The notes beneath the pieces are model-generated. The model had not been told where the DNA came from and did not search any database. It saw nothing but the letters and a program-made list of their open reading frames with translations. This document shows, piece after piece, positions 25,201-38,297 of a stretch of 64,000 nucleotides of DNA. This DNA is from Campylorhamphus procurvoides (taxonomy: Eukaryota; Chordata; Aves; Passeriformes; Dendrocolaptidae). Made by a program: the position numbers and the translations under genes. The number at the start of each line of letters is the position of its first letter. The stretch's first letter is position 1. The stretch spans positions 1 to 64,000 of the forward strand of contig WBMV01004781.1 of NCBI GenBank assembly GCA_013396655.1. The letters are read 5' to 3'.

Positions 25201-28200
25201 GAAGAGCTGTGGGAACTGAGTTATAGACCCTTCCAGCATAATTGCCTTTGGCAAAGGTAATCACAGGACAGCCCTTTGTGATGAGAGTTGCAGAGAGTGG
25301 CTAAAGGACGTTTATTCACTTTCTCCTGGGTTTTCATCCCCTTTCTGAGGCTGAGGGTTGAAGCAGCCATGTGGAATAACCACCTGAGCTCAGCTCACCT
25401 GAGGATCTTTTTCCATCCTTTTGGGAGTCTGATTGCTGATTTTTTGGTTGGAATCTTCCACCATGGGATGGATCATCAGGAGGGGTTTGAGACTCAGTTT
25501 TCCTGTAAACAGTGGATAAGGTACTCTGGGAATCACCAAGCTGAAACTTTTGTCAGATGAGTACCCAGAGAATGGATTTGACTTTCTGCACACCAGTTTA
25601 AAGGAATGGAAAGCTGGCCCTGCTGCCATCAGAGCATCTAATCTGGTCCTGAATGATCAATGGTAGCTGATTTTGTGCAAAAGGTTATGAAAGAAGACAT
25701 ATCTGTTTCTAAAACAAAAATAAAGAATCCATTATAATAATTATACAGTAATAAAGCAAGTGAGGTTTGTATTTGTGCTCAATCCATTGAAAAGGAAACT
25801 GGAGCAAGAAGAGCTTTATTGAAGACCTGATTACTTATTTTGGTGCTTAAGTGGAACTTAATCTCTCGAAAATCTGGTCCCAAATTCAGCCTCACCCATG
25901 CTCCACTATTAGCATTTACATGTTCAGCTGGGTAACTTCAGCTGCATTGAATGAGAATTGCACAAAAAAGTGAGAAAAAGGTCTTTTTGGCAGCTATTTT
26001 ATTTGTGAGATTTAGGAAAAACAAGAAACATGGAGGAATTATTCCTACAGATCTGCCTAAGCTTGAACTTCTTGGAGCTGAGGGAGTTCTCTCTCCTCAC
26101 TTCAGGAGACTGTTTTACCCTGTTCTCTAAATTGGGTTCCTAATGAACTCATCATAAAGTGACCCTATTGGAAAGATAGTTTAGCAAGTAAATAAATTCA
26201 ATAAATATTTTCCAGGCATTAATGTCCAGTAGATTGGGATGGTGGATAATAAACACCTTGTAGGAGTGCAGTAATACAGAGTGCTCCAAAAAGCCTGGCC
26301 TTAGAAGGACTGAGGCCTGAGGAGAGAAAATATTAATCCTCCCCTGTCCAGCCAAGATCCATTGGCAGGCATGTATTATGGAGATAGGGATATAGTGGTC
26401 CTACATCCCAGCTGTTCCTTTCCTTCAAGCCCTTCTCTTCAAAAATGCACATTAAAATAATTTGGAGGCAAGTAATAGAAAACAATTGGAAGAAATTCCT
26501 CATAGTAGAGTTTTTTTAAGGAGTTTTGATTGTAGTAATTTTATTCTAACATGTGGATTTGGGGCTTGGTGGGAAATTGAGCTGTCTCTTTATGGAAGTG
26601 GTAAATCCACCAGCGTTTGCTATCAGAAGCAGAAGAAAAATGTTTATAAATTATTGCATTTGTTTCAGATTATTCATCAGAGCTGGAAGGCAATGGTTGG
26701 AGTTATTTGTGATGTTATAAACAGAGCTCTGGGAAGGCCACATACTTCGTAGCATCATTTGGGGGTTTGTCCATGTACCAAGGGAGACTTTTTTCCTTCA
26801 GTAAATGTCCAGCTGATCTTCCAGGGGGGAGAATTCAGATTCCAAGTGTGCTGTTTTGAAAGCAGCAAGTTTGAGTTGGCACTGAGAGGGTATCAGTGCT
26901 CGCTGACTCACAGGGGAAGGGTCTAACCAGGGTCTCCTGCTTATCTTTCCTTCCTATGCAGCAATAGACAAGGAAAGGCTTTCCCTGTGCACCCCAAAAC
27001 TCTCTGGTGGGGGGTTGTGAAAATATTCAAGTAAGAAACGAGAGCAGGGGGGATTTTGGTGCAGAAAATTTGAGGCAACAGCACTTAACATGTCCTGGTG
27101 GATAAAAAGAGGAGGGCTGTCTGCACACTTGCATTGTAGCTCAAGACAGGAGGAGTCTGCCTGGTTTCCCTGGGTACTGTAATTACCCTGGAGCTTTTTC
27201 TCTGTGAGAAAGAGCTGTGATTTGTGTCACATGAAGTGCAGGCAGCACCCCAGCACAAATAACAGGCAAGGGGCTGGAACTCACTGCCCTTCTTGCATTA
27301 GTTACTGGCAGAGTTTCTGCAGCATTTCAGAGCTCCCTGGCCTTGCCTGCAAAAGTACCAGCCTTGGTTTTACCTTGGTGTGTTGTGGCCAGTCCTGGAG
27401 GAATTAATTTCTGCAGGGGCTGTGCCAGCTCCTCTGAGGCTTTGTGGTTCATTTAGCTTTGTTGTGGGGTTTTTGCCCCCTCCAAAAATAAAACTAAAGC
27501 AAAACACACCCCAGCTCTATTGCTGGCATGTTGGCACATACTGTGAAATAACTAACTGGCTGAAGAGCCTTCATTAAAAAAAAGGGAATGTGGAATTTTC
27601 AGGTGGCAAGTTGCTTTCATCCAAGAAAAATACTCCCAGAAAGTAGATATTACTCACTTTTATGAGCAAAACAGGACTGTGGGTCAGGTATGTATCAGTG
27701 GCAGGGGTTTTCCATTGCTGAAACATGTCTCTGTTAACCACAACAGCATCAAAACTGATATGCCAAAGAGAAATGATGGGGGATAGGCAGAGACCCTCAA
27801 AACAGCCAGTAGCTAATGCTGCCCTTGTGGTTTTATATATTTGCCTATTACAATGACAATACAGACATGGAACATTTAGATTTAAGAAGCCTTCTTTTCA
27901 TTAAACAACATTAAACAAACTGACAGAGTAGGGGGTTATGACTCCAGTAATTGAAACATGCTGTTCTGTTCAAGCCCAGGACTCTATAAAGGCTCTTTTC
28001 ACCCAGTAATGCCCTTTGTGTTTGCCTGCTACCCCTGCTAGAAATTACTGTAGCCCTGAAGTGTGTCTTTCCAAGTGGAGTAGGAATGACAGAGTGCAAC
28101 CCCACGCCTGGCAGATGGGGTCACAGCCTTTTGGGGACCTTGATGTTCATTGTGCATTGGAAATCGATTTGCAGCTCAGAATACATGGGGATGGAGCTGG

Positions 28201-28406
28201 ACTGCCCTCCCCACTGTTATTTTTTATGTTAACTTTAAGCCTAGGATGCAGGAAAAATAATTAGGTGGATTCATTTGGATTAACTCTGATTTGGGTAGTT
28301 TTCATTGGCTTAGCTCAGCGTGCCTTTCTGTGGATTCCTTGCTCTTCTGGATGTTTGTTCTGAATCTGCACATTATCCTGACTTTCTTTTTGCTCCTCTC
28401 TTGTAG

Positions 28407-28541
28407 ATGTTGATGAGTGTCTGGATAACAACGGGGGGTGCCAGCAGATCTGTGTGAACACCATGGGCAGCTACGAGTGCCAGTGCAAAGAGGGCTTCTT
28501 TCTGAGTGATAACCAGCACACCTGCATTCATCGCTCCATTG
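28407..28541 (+). CDS. SCUBE1: SCUBE1 internal exon: calcium-binding EGF-like domain 3
   Basis: The exon is 135 bp and in phase 1 at both ends, encoding 45 residues beginning DVDEC and ending HRSI before the split codon. Six cysteines lie at residues 5, 12, 16, 25, 27 and 40. The N-terminal DVDE and the C-x-N-x4-Y-x-C signature (residues 16-25) mark a calcium-binding EGF module with a potential hydroxylated Asn. The acceptor is a long pyrimidine tract ending TTGTAG at 28406. A near-ideal CTGAC branch point has its A at 28381. The donor is G|GTAAGT at 28541/28542. The segments [20 protein letters not shown] and [14 protein letters not shown] match SCUBE EGF3; the CQQICVN form favours SCUBE1 over its paralogues. 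It joins in frame to the EGF2 exon at 15090-15218, and the concatenated junction (HNCL-DVDEC) is what the family shows. It is probably the fourth exon of the gene. No frameshift or missing cysteine is seen. Confidence 0.93.
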
Positions 28542-31031
28542 GTAAGTTCTCAGGGTGTAAACCCTGCTCTTCAGGAGAACTGTTCCACCAGACATGCTGG
28601 AACAGTTTGTTGTTTGGGGGCTTTTTAATCCCCAGGGCTCCCAGAATCATTCTGCTGGTTGGTTGGAATAGATTGATTCCTGTGCTACCCAAACTTGTAG
28701 CAGGGCCATAAACAAGATGATGGAAAAGGCTTTAATTTGACACAGAAATTACACTCGGTTCTCGCAGCAGACTCTTTGGGCAGGCAGAGACACATTTGCA
28801 AATGGCAACTTTTCTGCTTCTGAGTTTCCAGGGCTTCAAAATTCCTCATCTTGTTTGTGGTGTGGTAGTTCACCTGCCTTTCACCTGAATCCAAGTGAAC
28901 AGCTTGTTACTTCTGGAAGTTACACGGGTTATATGGTGGGTTTGCCAGTTGTGTAACTTGGTGCTTCCCTGCAGACTGGCCATGGCTGATGTTGGATTGA
29001 CATAGCCCTTTCCTTGGGTTCAGCACCCTGGCCTAGGGTGGATTAGAAAACTGCTCCTCTGTTGCCTGTGCAGTAGCAGGAGGAATAAGGAATCCTGCAC
29101 TGCTGTGATCCTGCTCTGCTGCTGTTCCTGGCTAGAACAAGCAGCTCTCCCTTTTCTATAGATGTCAGCCGTGGAAGACAAGTTTGAGTGGAAAGGGAGG
29201 AAAGAAAACAACACAGCTATAAATCTTTGCAATTAAGTGGACTCCTCCTGTGTTCATTCAGACTTCTGTGACCCTGGCAAGCAATGGGAATATATTCCAG
29301 CCAGCTCATTTCCCAACAGGCAATACAGGATGACAAAGTAGCGAGATGAGACTGGTGATCAACGATGTAAGCATGCTGTAAATTCCAGCAAGGCACACAA
29401 ATGCTCCTGAGCTATTTCAAGTGACTGAAATGAACCAGAAAACCCTGCCTGAGCACAGAGTGTGAATTCAGGCACTCTGTTGTTGGCGAAAAAGCATCTC
29501 GTGTAGCATCTGAGAAATGTAAAAATGCATTTCTGGCACTGTGTCTGCTTCCACAGAATTGGGAAGATGGAGTAATTTTGGTTATCCACGTTGTGAACCT
29601 CTGGGATACACTCACAGGTCTGCTTTTTAGCACGATTATTAACTTTTAAGTAATTGAGGTGTTCTGGCTATGACAAGAATGTGCAATTAAACTCTTGTCA
29701 GCCAGTGCATTTTAAGGGTTGTTATCTAATGGGCTTTTAGTCATTCTTTTCAACATAAATTGTCCAAATTTCTGTCCAGTGGAACGTAACCCTGACACAA
29801 AGATATCCAACAGAGCAAGGAATAGTAGCTGGAGCCTTAATGAAAACCAGTTGAAGAATACTGTGATACAATCATTATTTCAATTTGCACATAATAAAAA
29901 TTCCCAGCTGCAATAAAAAAGAATTTAGTTATCTGAGATGGGAACTAATGAAATAAATGAAAAATGAGACTCTAAAGGCAAAAGTTTATTCTAAGGAATA
30001 GCTTTACTGGGGGAAAAGGGTAAGTTTTTATGGCTAAGAGGATTCCTAGTTTGCCCCAAGGAGAGGGGGAGTGGATTTGAAGGTTGACTGCTGTGTGTAC
30101 ATAATAAATATACAGGGGAAGATATAGTTGTGTTAACTTGTTTACAAAGAGACTGTCATATAAGATGTGGATGTTTAATTTGAAACACCACCTTAAAATT
30201 ATTTTAGATTTGAAAAAAAATCCCAAGCAAGCTACCAAATAGACCAGTGGGGATTGCAAAGTGTTTTATGAACAAATGGCTTGTAGCTTTTCAAAAGTAA
30301 AGTGTCAATTAACAGTGACAGCAAACATTGCACTGTCATGCCATGGTTCCCCCCCAGAAATACATCAGGTGGGTGTGCTAGAAGAAGGAACTGAGATGAA
30401 ATGATCTCTTCTTTCACTTGTCAGAGGTGACTGAACTGCAAAGAGTAAACACTCGTGGTGAGAAAGCAAGTGGCTTTTTTTAATATCTGTGTTTACTCTC
30501 TCTGGTTTGTCTCACTTGTAAACGCTGCTACAGAGGCTGTGGCAGCACCAAAATAAGCAGCAACACGTTGGGCCAGAGCTGTGCCCAGGCTGGGCTGTGC
30601 CTGCACCTCTGTTGGTAAGCAGGGCTGCAGTGGACAAAGGCACAGCACGCAGTCCCAACAAAAAAGCATTGACTTGCCAAAGCCCTTCAGCAAGTTTGCT
30701 GACTTGGGGCATAATAAGACCCATTAATTGCAGGGGAATTACGTGTCTGGGGAAAGTGAGTGTGCAGTCACAGAACCTCGGGGTCCCTGCCTGTACCTAA
30801 AGCCTCTCCAAGGGCTCAGCTGGTCTCAAAGCATCAACCATGAGGTCCTTCGTGAAGTTCGCTGCCACCTTTTCTCTCCTGTTTTTAAATGCCTTGGGAA
30901 AAGGGAAGAAGGGGCTTAGGATGTATTTGGGGTGAGGTCAGGATGGATGGAGTGGTACCACGCCTAAGGATGCCCTGGGTGCAAGCCCAGCTCCCCTGTC
31001 CCAGGGCTGGTGCTGCCCCCATGCCCAGTGG

Positions 31032-31266
31032 GTTTGGGGTGGAGGTGTATTGTACCACCCTGTTTTGGGGTGTAGTGTATTGTACCACCTGTTTTGGGGT
31101 GGAGTGTATTGTACCACCTGTTTTGGGGTGGAGTGTATTGTGCCACCTGTTTTGGGGTGTAGTGGATTGTACCACCTGTTTTGGGGTGTAGGGTATTGTA
31201 CCACCTGTTTTGGGGTGTAGTGGATTGTTCCACCTGGTTTGGGGTGTAGTGTATTGTACCACCCTG
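31032..31266. repeat. 29-bp minisatellite, 8 copies
   Basis: Eight head-to-tail copies of a unit close to TTTTGGGGTGTAG plus TGTATTGTACCACCTG. The first and last copies carry an extra C (CCACCCTG). Internal copies differ mainly at GTAG/GGAG, TGT/TGG and TACC/TGCC/TTCC. The reverse complement contains no stop codon in any frame, and 29 is not a multiple of three. All three minus-strand frames therefore stay open across the array and give spurious proline/threonine/tyrosine-rich open frames of up to 182 codons. This is a repeat, not a gene. Confidence 0.97.
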
Positions 31267-34150
31267 CTCCTACCCACAGGTTGTGGTTGAAAGCCACATT
31301 ACAGTTCATGACAGGGGCTCGTGTCCTTGTGTCCCAAATGACATGTTTTTTTGCCATCCAGAAGTGTGTTGTTATTTCTTGTGGACAGAAAGGATTAATG
31401 ATTCGCAGAGAAATATTAATTTGATACCAGTGGGAGGCCAGGCTGAGTTTAAAGTCAGGGCAAACCCTGGTGTCCCAGCATTTCACTGTCTTTATTATAG
31501 GCCTACTGATTTCTTATATTTAGTCTCAGTATCTTTTGGGAGGATGCTGGGCCCAGAACAACTTACCTCATTTATTTTTGCATGAAACTTCATTTCCCTT
31601 TGCTGAGTCAGATTTCGGTGCTCGTTTGTTCTCAGTGATAATGGCAACAACAGGGAGAGAGAATGGGAGGGAGGAGAGATTGTAAAAGATACAGAGACCT
31701 TAACAGTTGTTTATCTAACCCCATTTTAATTGCAATAGTAGGTGTGAACACTGAACTCTACCAGAGACGGGGTTGTGTGTGTTTCCTTGTGAATTAGAAT
31801 GAAAGCAGAATAAACCAGCTGTTAGTGTATCATCTCCAGCTCCAGAGGGAGCATGTGTTTAATAAATGTGGAATTAGTGCAGGATCCTACACTGGGGCTG
31901 AGCCTGAGCCAGGTGAGTGGCTTCCAGCACGTTTGCCCTAGATTTGGTGGCAAGCCAAAAGCCCTAATTCAGCAGGCACATCCCTAAAGTCCTAATGTGA
32001 GCAAAGCTGGTTTAAAATCTGAATTGGGCTTAAAAAGTGTTAGAAGAGACAGAGATTAGCTCTGTGTCTGTATCTGCGCTGAAGTTCACAGTGGTCACTT
32101 ACTATTGGAGTTCTGTGGCTGGGATTCCATCCCCTGAATGTCAAGCACAGTTGTATTAATGGTCTTATGTCTGCTCATCATTCACTGCCAGTGTTTTTGT
32201 ACAGCCAGAACCAAACTGGAAAGGCAGGTGCAGTTCTGAGGGGTAAATACTCATGGAGATGAAATGGAGAAGGACCAAGCTACTGAAATTATGGTGGTCT
32301 CTTCCAGTGGTGGAAAAGCTTTTTACACAGTTGTCACTGTCATTTTCAAGCCTGTTAAAAGACCTTCTGGCAAGGAAATGCTTTTTCACTTCCCTGTATC
32401 CCATTAGCCTTATGTTCTCAGCAGAGTCAGGGAACTTGACATAAAGTCAAACTACCCCAGCTTAGCAAATTGCTGTGCTACGAGCAGAGCCTCAAACCCA
32501 GCTTGGCTCTTTCTGCACTAAAAGTGTGTCAGTTTGATCCCAGGGGAGAGGGGAACATGCTAAGCCACCTTGTCTTGCATTTGTCAAGGGCTGAGGGCCT
32601 TCTGAAATGGCTCACCTTGCTTGTGCTGATACACAGGAACCTGTTAAACTTGATCATGTGTTAAAGCCTTGTTAATTTTGCAGCAGTAGCACAGAAGTCC
32701 TTTGGTCAGCTGACATCAAACTACAGAGTTTCTTCTGGTTCTGAGGATTATAAAGCCACCTTTGTTCAATTTTTTTTTTTCCTTCCTCTTTTCCATGATT
32801 TATTTTTATTCTTTACCTGTTAGTTCCGTGTGATTTTGTGGTGGGAGAATAATGTGTTAGGACTCGCTGGGAGGATTTGTGGTCCCCAGTCAGTGCAGGA
32901 AGGGTTGTAGCTGGGATTCTGTGTTCCTTTATTCCCATCTCTGGTGCTGTTCCCTTGTGGGCAAGTGGGTTATTGTGACTCAGAATTTCTGCAAAGCACT
33001 TTAGGAGACAGAGGTGTATTTTCTGCAGGAAGCACAGTAATCTATTCATATTTAGATTCATGTGGAAGGGTGACTTTAAATAATTACGTGTTGCCAGCAC
33101 TGTTCCAGACTTTCTGAAGTCCAAGGCTTCTCATCTCAGCTATGAAAGCTCTTTCATAATGATGTAGCCAGTTGAATTATTCCATTTATTAACATAGTTC
33201 AGCAGAGCTACCCTGAGCACAGGCATCCCCTTCACAGAACAATCCTATTTGTCTTTCCTAAATGCAGTTCTGCTGTGATTGTAAAGCAGAGGAGTGTCTG
33301 TCAAGCAAATTTTAAGGGAAGCAATTCATGTGCTTTTAGATAATATAATAAGAAAACCTTTCAGGCTGCATAAGTTTTATCTGGGCAAGGAGATCTTGGA
33401 AGCTCCTTCCTAAAGGTGCACACAGCATGGGCTGAGTGTAATGGAAACTTGTCTCTTTATACATTCCCATTATACATTTAGATTAAAAAGTTCAATTTAT
33501 TATCTTTCACAGAATATAGGATACATATATATATACTATTTTAAGTCTCGCTGTGCCCAGTTAGAAATGTATAGCCTTTTAAAACTGGGTACAGCTCACA
33601 AAAATTGCTGTACTTTTTGGTTTCTGGGATTCTTAATTGCTCCAGCAGCCCATGTGAATTGCACCTCACATCATCTTTTCTCCATTCCTCTGGAATGGAA
33701 GGAGTTTTTGATTTGTCTGGAGGGAAGATACAACATGTGAAAATACCTGGTATAAGTAAAAAGTAATTTCTGTTAGACCTGATCTCCCTCCTCTTGTATA
33801 TGAATGACTTACCATGATCAGGACTAGTAAAGTTACACTCATGTAAAACCAGTTTGAGTGTCATCTGACTTAGGGAAAGTGGTAATTATATTAGAATAAT
33901 ATTGTTTTTATTACTCAAGGGTGAGATGTGGGATTAAATAGTCTGACAGAATCACAGAACAGCCCAGGGTTGGGGTTTTTTTTTGGTTTGGTTTTCACTT
34001 GAAGGCCTTCAATAAATGTCACCTTAAATGGTGACTGCTTAGGATTCCGTAGAATTGGAGGCAAAGCCATGTCACTTTTGGCTTACAGAAATTCCCACTG
34101 CCTCTGAACCCTGAGGGTGGAATCTTCCTGTGATAGGGAGGAAACCTGAG

Positions 34151-34198
34151 GTGTAAATATGACAGTGTGTAAATATGACAGTGTGTAAATATGGCAGT
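34151..34198. repeat. 16-bp tandem repeat, 3 copies
   Basis: The unit GTGTAAATATGACAGT occurs three times in succession; the third copy has one substitution (GGCAGT). It is intronic, with no known element recognised. Confidence 0.95.
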
Positions 34199-37100
34199 GC
34201 TGTTGTTCAGAGCAGCCCAGGTGGAAACCAGGATGTGAGGGAAAGTTTGGTGATGTGAAACTGAGAGAGTTTCAGCATATCCCAAGCTGCAGAATTAAAT
34301 ACAGCCAAGTAAAAGAGGTTGCTGGGGACCAATTCAGACTCGTGTCATACTTACAGAAGTGTGGTGAAGGATCTACACGTTCTACCTTAGTTTTGTAGCT
34401 CACTCACCTTCTGAAAGAAGAACCTTATGTTTCAGAATTTTTTGGGACTTTAAATTTCTTTTAATTCCGAAGGAGAACCCAATTTTGTTGAGTTGCTTTA
34501 CTTCAGCTGAGATCAAATGCAGTAGGAAACCAACCAGTCAGCAGGGTACAACAGGGGTGAGTTTATTGAAACTCAGAGGAGAAATCTCCCAACACTCAGA
34601 ACAATAGGAGGTTACTGGGTTTCAATTCCAGGTGTGTCGTGCAGAACCTGTCCTGTAACAGGTACCAGATTTAATATTTTGAAAAGAAAACAGAAAATAA
34701 AATAATATGAAAAAAATCAAGCCTAGATGGACTAGGAAACATCAGCTGGTAGGTCATCTGGAAGGCACATGCATGTTGTGTTTATACAATGGAATATGCC
34801 TAAGTGACAAACTAGGGACGTGCAGGTAATTTCTCAACAAGCAAGAATATGAAACAGTTTAATTGTAGTTGTTCCTGCTCCATTGCTAATGCCTTTTGCT
34901 ATGGAAAGGGGGAGACTAAAGGGGGAAAATGAAGATGGAGGTTCAGGGAAGGGTGTCTTGGGAAGAGATGCAGCAGCATGACAGCCAGGCAGCTTGTCAG
35001 GGGCAGCAGGGGATTTGTAACTCAGCTCCAAGCTTTCCATACCTGTGTGGAAGTGCTGACAAGGTGGGGAAGCTCCACACACCGATGGGAAAACACGCTG
35101 GAAAGCAGTGCATTAAAAAAAAATTAAAAGAGAAATATGCAAAGGGGGCTTTCACACTCAATCCTTCAATAGCATTGGAAGTGAACCAGTGTTCTGTTCA
35201 TACTGCCTGCTCTGGGAATAGCAAGATTATAGCAAATAAAAGAACTGACGTGGTTTTAAAGGCCTCTCCAGCATCCAGTGGACTGAAACATCAGGTGAGA
35301 AAGATCTGGGAAGAATATTAAACCAGAGTGTACTGAGAAAAAAGCTTGAATTCACAGATGCACACAGCAAATGGACTATTTTAAGTAATACATTTAAGTA
35401 AATAACGCTGTATTTGCCATGATGTGTCTCCCTGTGAATTGAGGGCGTGCTCTGAATAGGATGCTCAGCATCTTCCATACCTGCTGTACTCACTCTGGGG
35501 CTCTCCATGTATTTTTGCTGTATTTTTCACTCTGCAGAGAAATCAGGCACAGATCATGTTCCTCTTTTCTGCCATTCCTGGCACATCTCAGAGCTGTGAT
35601 CCAGCAAGAGCTCTATAGATTGATACCGTGACATGTTTCTGGTTATAAACCAGGAGAAATTCAAGATATGAGTACCAGATACCTGTTGGTAGGTACTCTT
35701 GGCCTCCTGTATATGGTGTGCATTTCCTGAGTTGTGTTAATTATTCAGTCCCATGTAATTAGGTTTGAGGTTGCTCTGAGCTATTCTGAAACAATTTAGG
35801 AGTTAATGGAAACAAGAAGGAAGGTGGTTGTGTTTAATAGCTGTGTGTATTTCAAGCCTGAGAGTACTTGCATGCTTTGTTAGGCTTCATGTCTTAGTAG
35901 AAGTCACTGTGAATGCTTTCATGGCAGGAATTTTGTGGTAGCACCGTGAGGTATTTTCAAAGAGAGAGCACAAAGGGAGAAGGGAATGAAACAAAGGTAT
36001 GTCAGGTAAACAGAAAAACAGGGAGAAACAGCCAGCCAAGTGAGAAGGAGGTGGAGAAGAACAGATTGAAAATGAGAAGGTGAGAAGCAGCATAAGGCAA
36101 AAATCCATCCTTCTCTTTCCGTGCTCCCATGGTTCACTGGTGGCATTTCTTCTCAGTATCCACTCCCTTGGAGTTTCCTTTCATTTAGGTAACTTCTCTC
36201 CATAATAAAACACTTTATAGTCATAGTATAGTCATAGTAGCAATGTCTTTGGAGTCTTACTTCTTTCCCTCAGTGGAATGGATCGGGTACAGAGTCTGCA
36301 AAGCCAACCTGCAGTCATGCACAAGTCATCAGGATGATGCCCTTGCAAGGGTTCCACTCCTTTGCTTCTCCCAGGAGCCAAGAAATGCAGCAACAGAGGT
36401 GTTAAGTGTAACAGGGAGCACTGTGTGCTCCTGGACAATGTTCACCATTGATAAGAGCCCTGAGCTCTGCAGCAAATCAATTAACCTGCATTTTGTGCAT
36501 GATGCAGAGAAGGACTGATCATTTTCAAAAGGCTGTGCCTGCCTTATCAGTGCTGAGAAGCTGCAGATAAGTTTTCTTCTCCTGTTCCAACATAAAGCAT
36601 TCGCCTCTGAGGAAAAGCAACAGCGCTTTGATATGGGGCACCTCCTCTAAAAGTTGCTCCCTGTGTTTATAGCTCACTAAATCACTGCACACTGGGCAGG
36701 GTAAGCCCAGAGTACCCACTTTGGTGCTGCAAGCATTGTGTTACACGGGTGATTTACCAGAGCTGGCAGATTTTCTGCCTGCAGTTAGCATGGGCTGAGG
36801 AGAGGAGAATAGCTGCTCTCTTCAATCCATATCAAACTGCAAAGTACCAGACAGGCCAAAAGTAAGAGCCTCCTTGCTAAAACATTAATTTCTGACAGAA
36901 ACCCACATGATCAGGGTTGGCATTTCAGTATTTCAGTGTCAGGAGAACCGGTTATTTAAAGTGACATTTCTTTGCAAGGCTGCAGATGCCAAGATGGGGA
37001 AGCAGGGATGGGAGCTGTGTGTTTCTCCTTCTGCCTGCTTCAGAAGTGAACTCCTGGTTACGTGCTTTTCTAATCACTAATTCTCTGGAGGATATCACAG

Positions 37101-37749
37101 GAGCCCACAAAACCTCCCTCAGGAGTCCAACCCCCCCCTGAAATAGGAGCTGTAATGCCATGTGCTGTAACTTACAGATACAGGGGCCAGAAAAGTTCAA
37201 TAATTTTGCCTAGAGTTACTGTGGAAATCACAGAGCACGCAGTTTGAGGTGCTGATCTCACCAAATCTGTTTTGTTAAACTGAGGATCTGTTTCTGTGCA
37301 CGCTCCCAGTGAGAACAGAATGCAGATACCCCGAGCCTCATTCTCTGGGTCTGGTATTTAATTCCCTTCTTTCATCCCTGCTGCACTTTTAACATCAGTG
37401 ATTGATGTACATGTTTGGAGGTCAAAGTGGAGCACAGGGAGCCGGGTGGGGAACAGAGTGTTTGGCAAATCCTGTTCTCTCCCACCTCTCCTTCCCACAC
37501 TTTCTGTTCTTTTTTGTTCTCTCTTGGCTCGGTGCTGGAAATCGAACAGTTTTCTGGTGTTTCTTGCTGAAATTCAGGATGCTTGAGGAAGGCAGCCAAG
37601 CTGACACTGGGAATGGGGATGTTCTGGAAACCGAGGTGGGATCCAACCACCTGAGCAAGTCAACCAAAATGTCAGGCGTTATTTTTGACTGAAGTTTATT
37701 CTTCCACTAAACCAGATTTAGTTCTCGGAAGTAGCTGGATTTTCCTGGA

Positions 37750-37789
37750 ATAATAATAATAATTATATATTTTTTTCTTAAAAAAAAAA
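37750..37789. repeat. Low-complexity (TAA)n / T-run / A-run tract
   Basis: Four to five AAT units are followed by ATATAT, six to seven T, and about ten A. It is simple-sequence DNA with no coding content. Confidence 0.75.
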
Positions 37790-38282
37790 TGGAAAAAATC
37801 CTAGAAAAACCCCTCTGGAACATTTAGACCTGGAGTATTGTCCTTGGCACTGCGTGGGAGTGATGCTCAGGCAGCCCTGTGTGCCTCCATGGGTGGGTGT
37901 TGTGTCTGCTCTCCATGGACATCCATGGGATGAGGAGAGACTGGTACAAAAACCAGCTCAGACACAAAGCCTGATCAGCTGGGTGAAGGAGCTTCTTCCT
38001 TGGTCGTGTCTCTGAACTGCCCCTTGCCCTTCCCAGGGGAAATATTTCGGTGTTGGGGGAGCTTTGCAGGGAAAGGCCAAGCTAAATAACACGGGGTCCT
38101 GCTGAAGGGCAGCATTCGAGCTCTGTCTGCCTCTTCTTCTCCAGTTTCTGCTCCTCTTCTCTCCAGGCAAAACGCTTTCAGAACTCCCTCCAAGCTCCCC
38201 GGGAAAAGCTATTTGGCCTAAGTGCTTACTTAATGGGTATTTAGTTACTCTGCTCTAATAGGAGTCTGAAAAACACATCATT

Positions 38283-38297
38283 AAAAAAAAAAAAAAA
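38283..38297. repeat. Poly-A tract
   Basis: A homopolymer of about 15 A. The upstream sequence is not a recognisable processed transcript or SINE. Confidence 0.7.

Larger units (their letters stand above)
15219..28406 (+). other. SCUBE1: Complete intron between EGF2 and EGF3 exons (13,188 bp)
   Basis: This intron has a GTGAGTG donor at 15219 and a TTGTAG acceptor ending at 28406. A CTGAC branch-point candidate has its A at 28381, 26 nt before the exon. It interrupts the reading frame in phase 1 between two EGF modules. It is mostly unique AT-rich sequence. I see CR1 fragments near 18361 (antisense) and 21231 (sense), small tandem repeats near 18176 and 19551, T/A homopolymers, and repeat-free enhancer-like blocks near 17930-18130, 22030-22400 and 23680-23870. 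No further exon, RNA gene or pseudogene was recognised. Open frames here are short and lack splice-bounded domain content. Confidence 0.88.

Noticed and set aside
28302..28595. A 97-codon minus-strand open frame over the EGF3 exon
   Set aside because: It is antisense shadow of a coding exon with conserved EGF residues on the + strand.
30885..31486. Overlapping minus-strand open frames of 89-182 codons rich in Pro, Thr, Gln and Tyr
   Set aside because: They come from a 29-bp minisatellite whose antisense strand has no stop in any frame. The same peptide words recur in all three frames.
33948..33974. A 27-bp CAGAATCACAGAACAGCCCA-like string resembling an antisense CR1 start
   Set aside because: Too short to separate from chance. 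The following GGTTTTTTTT does not continue the CR1 consensus.
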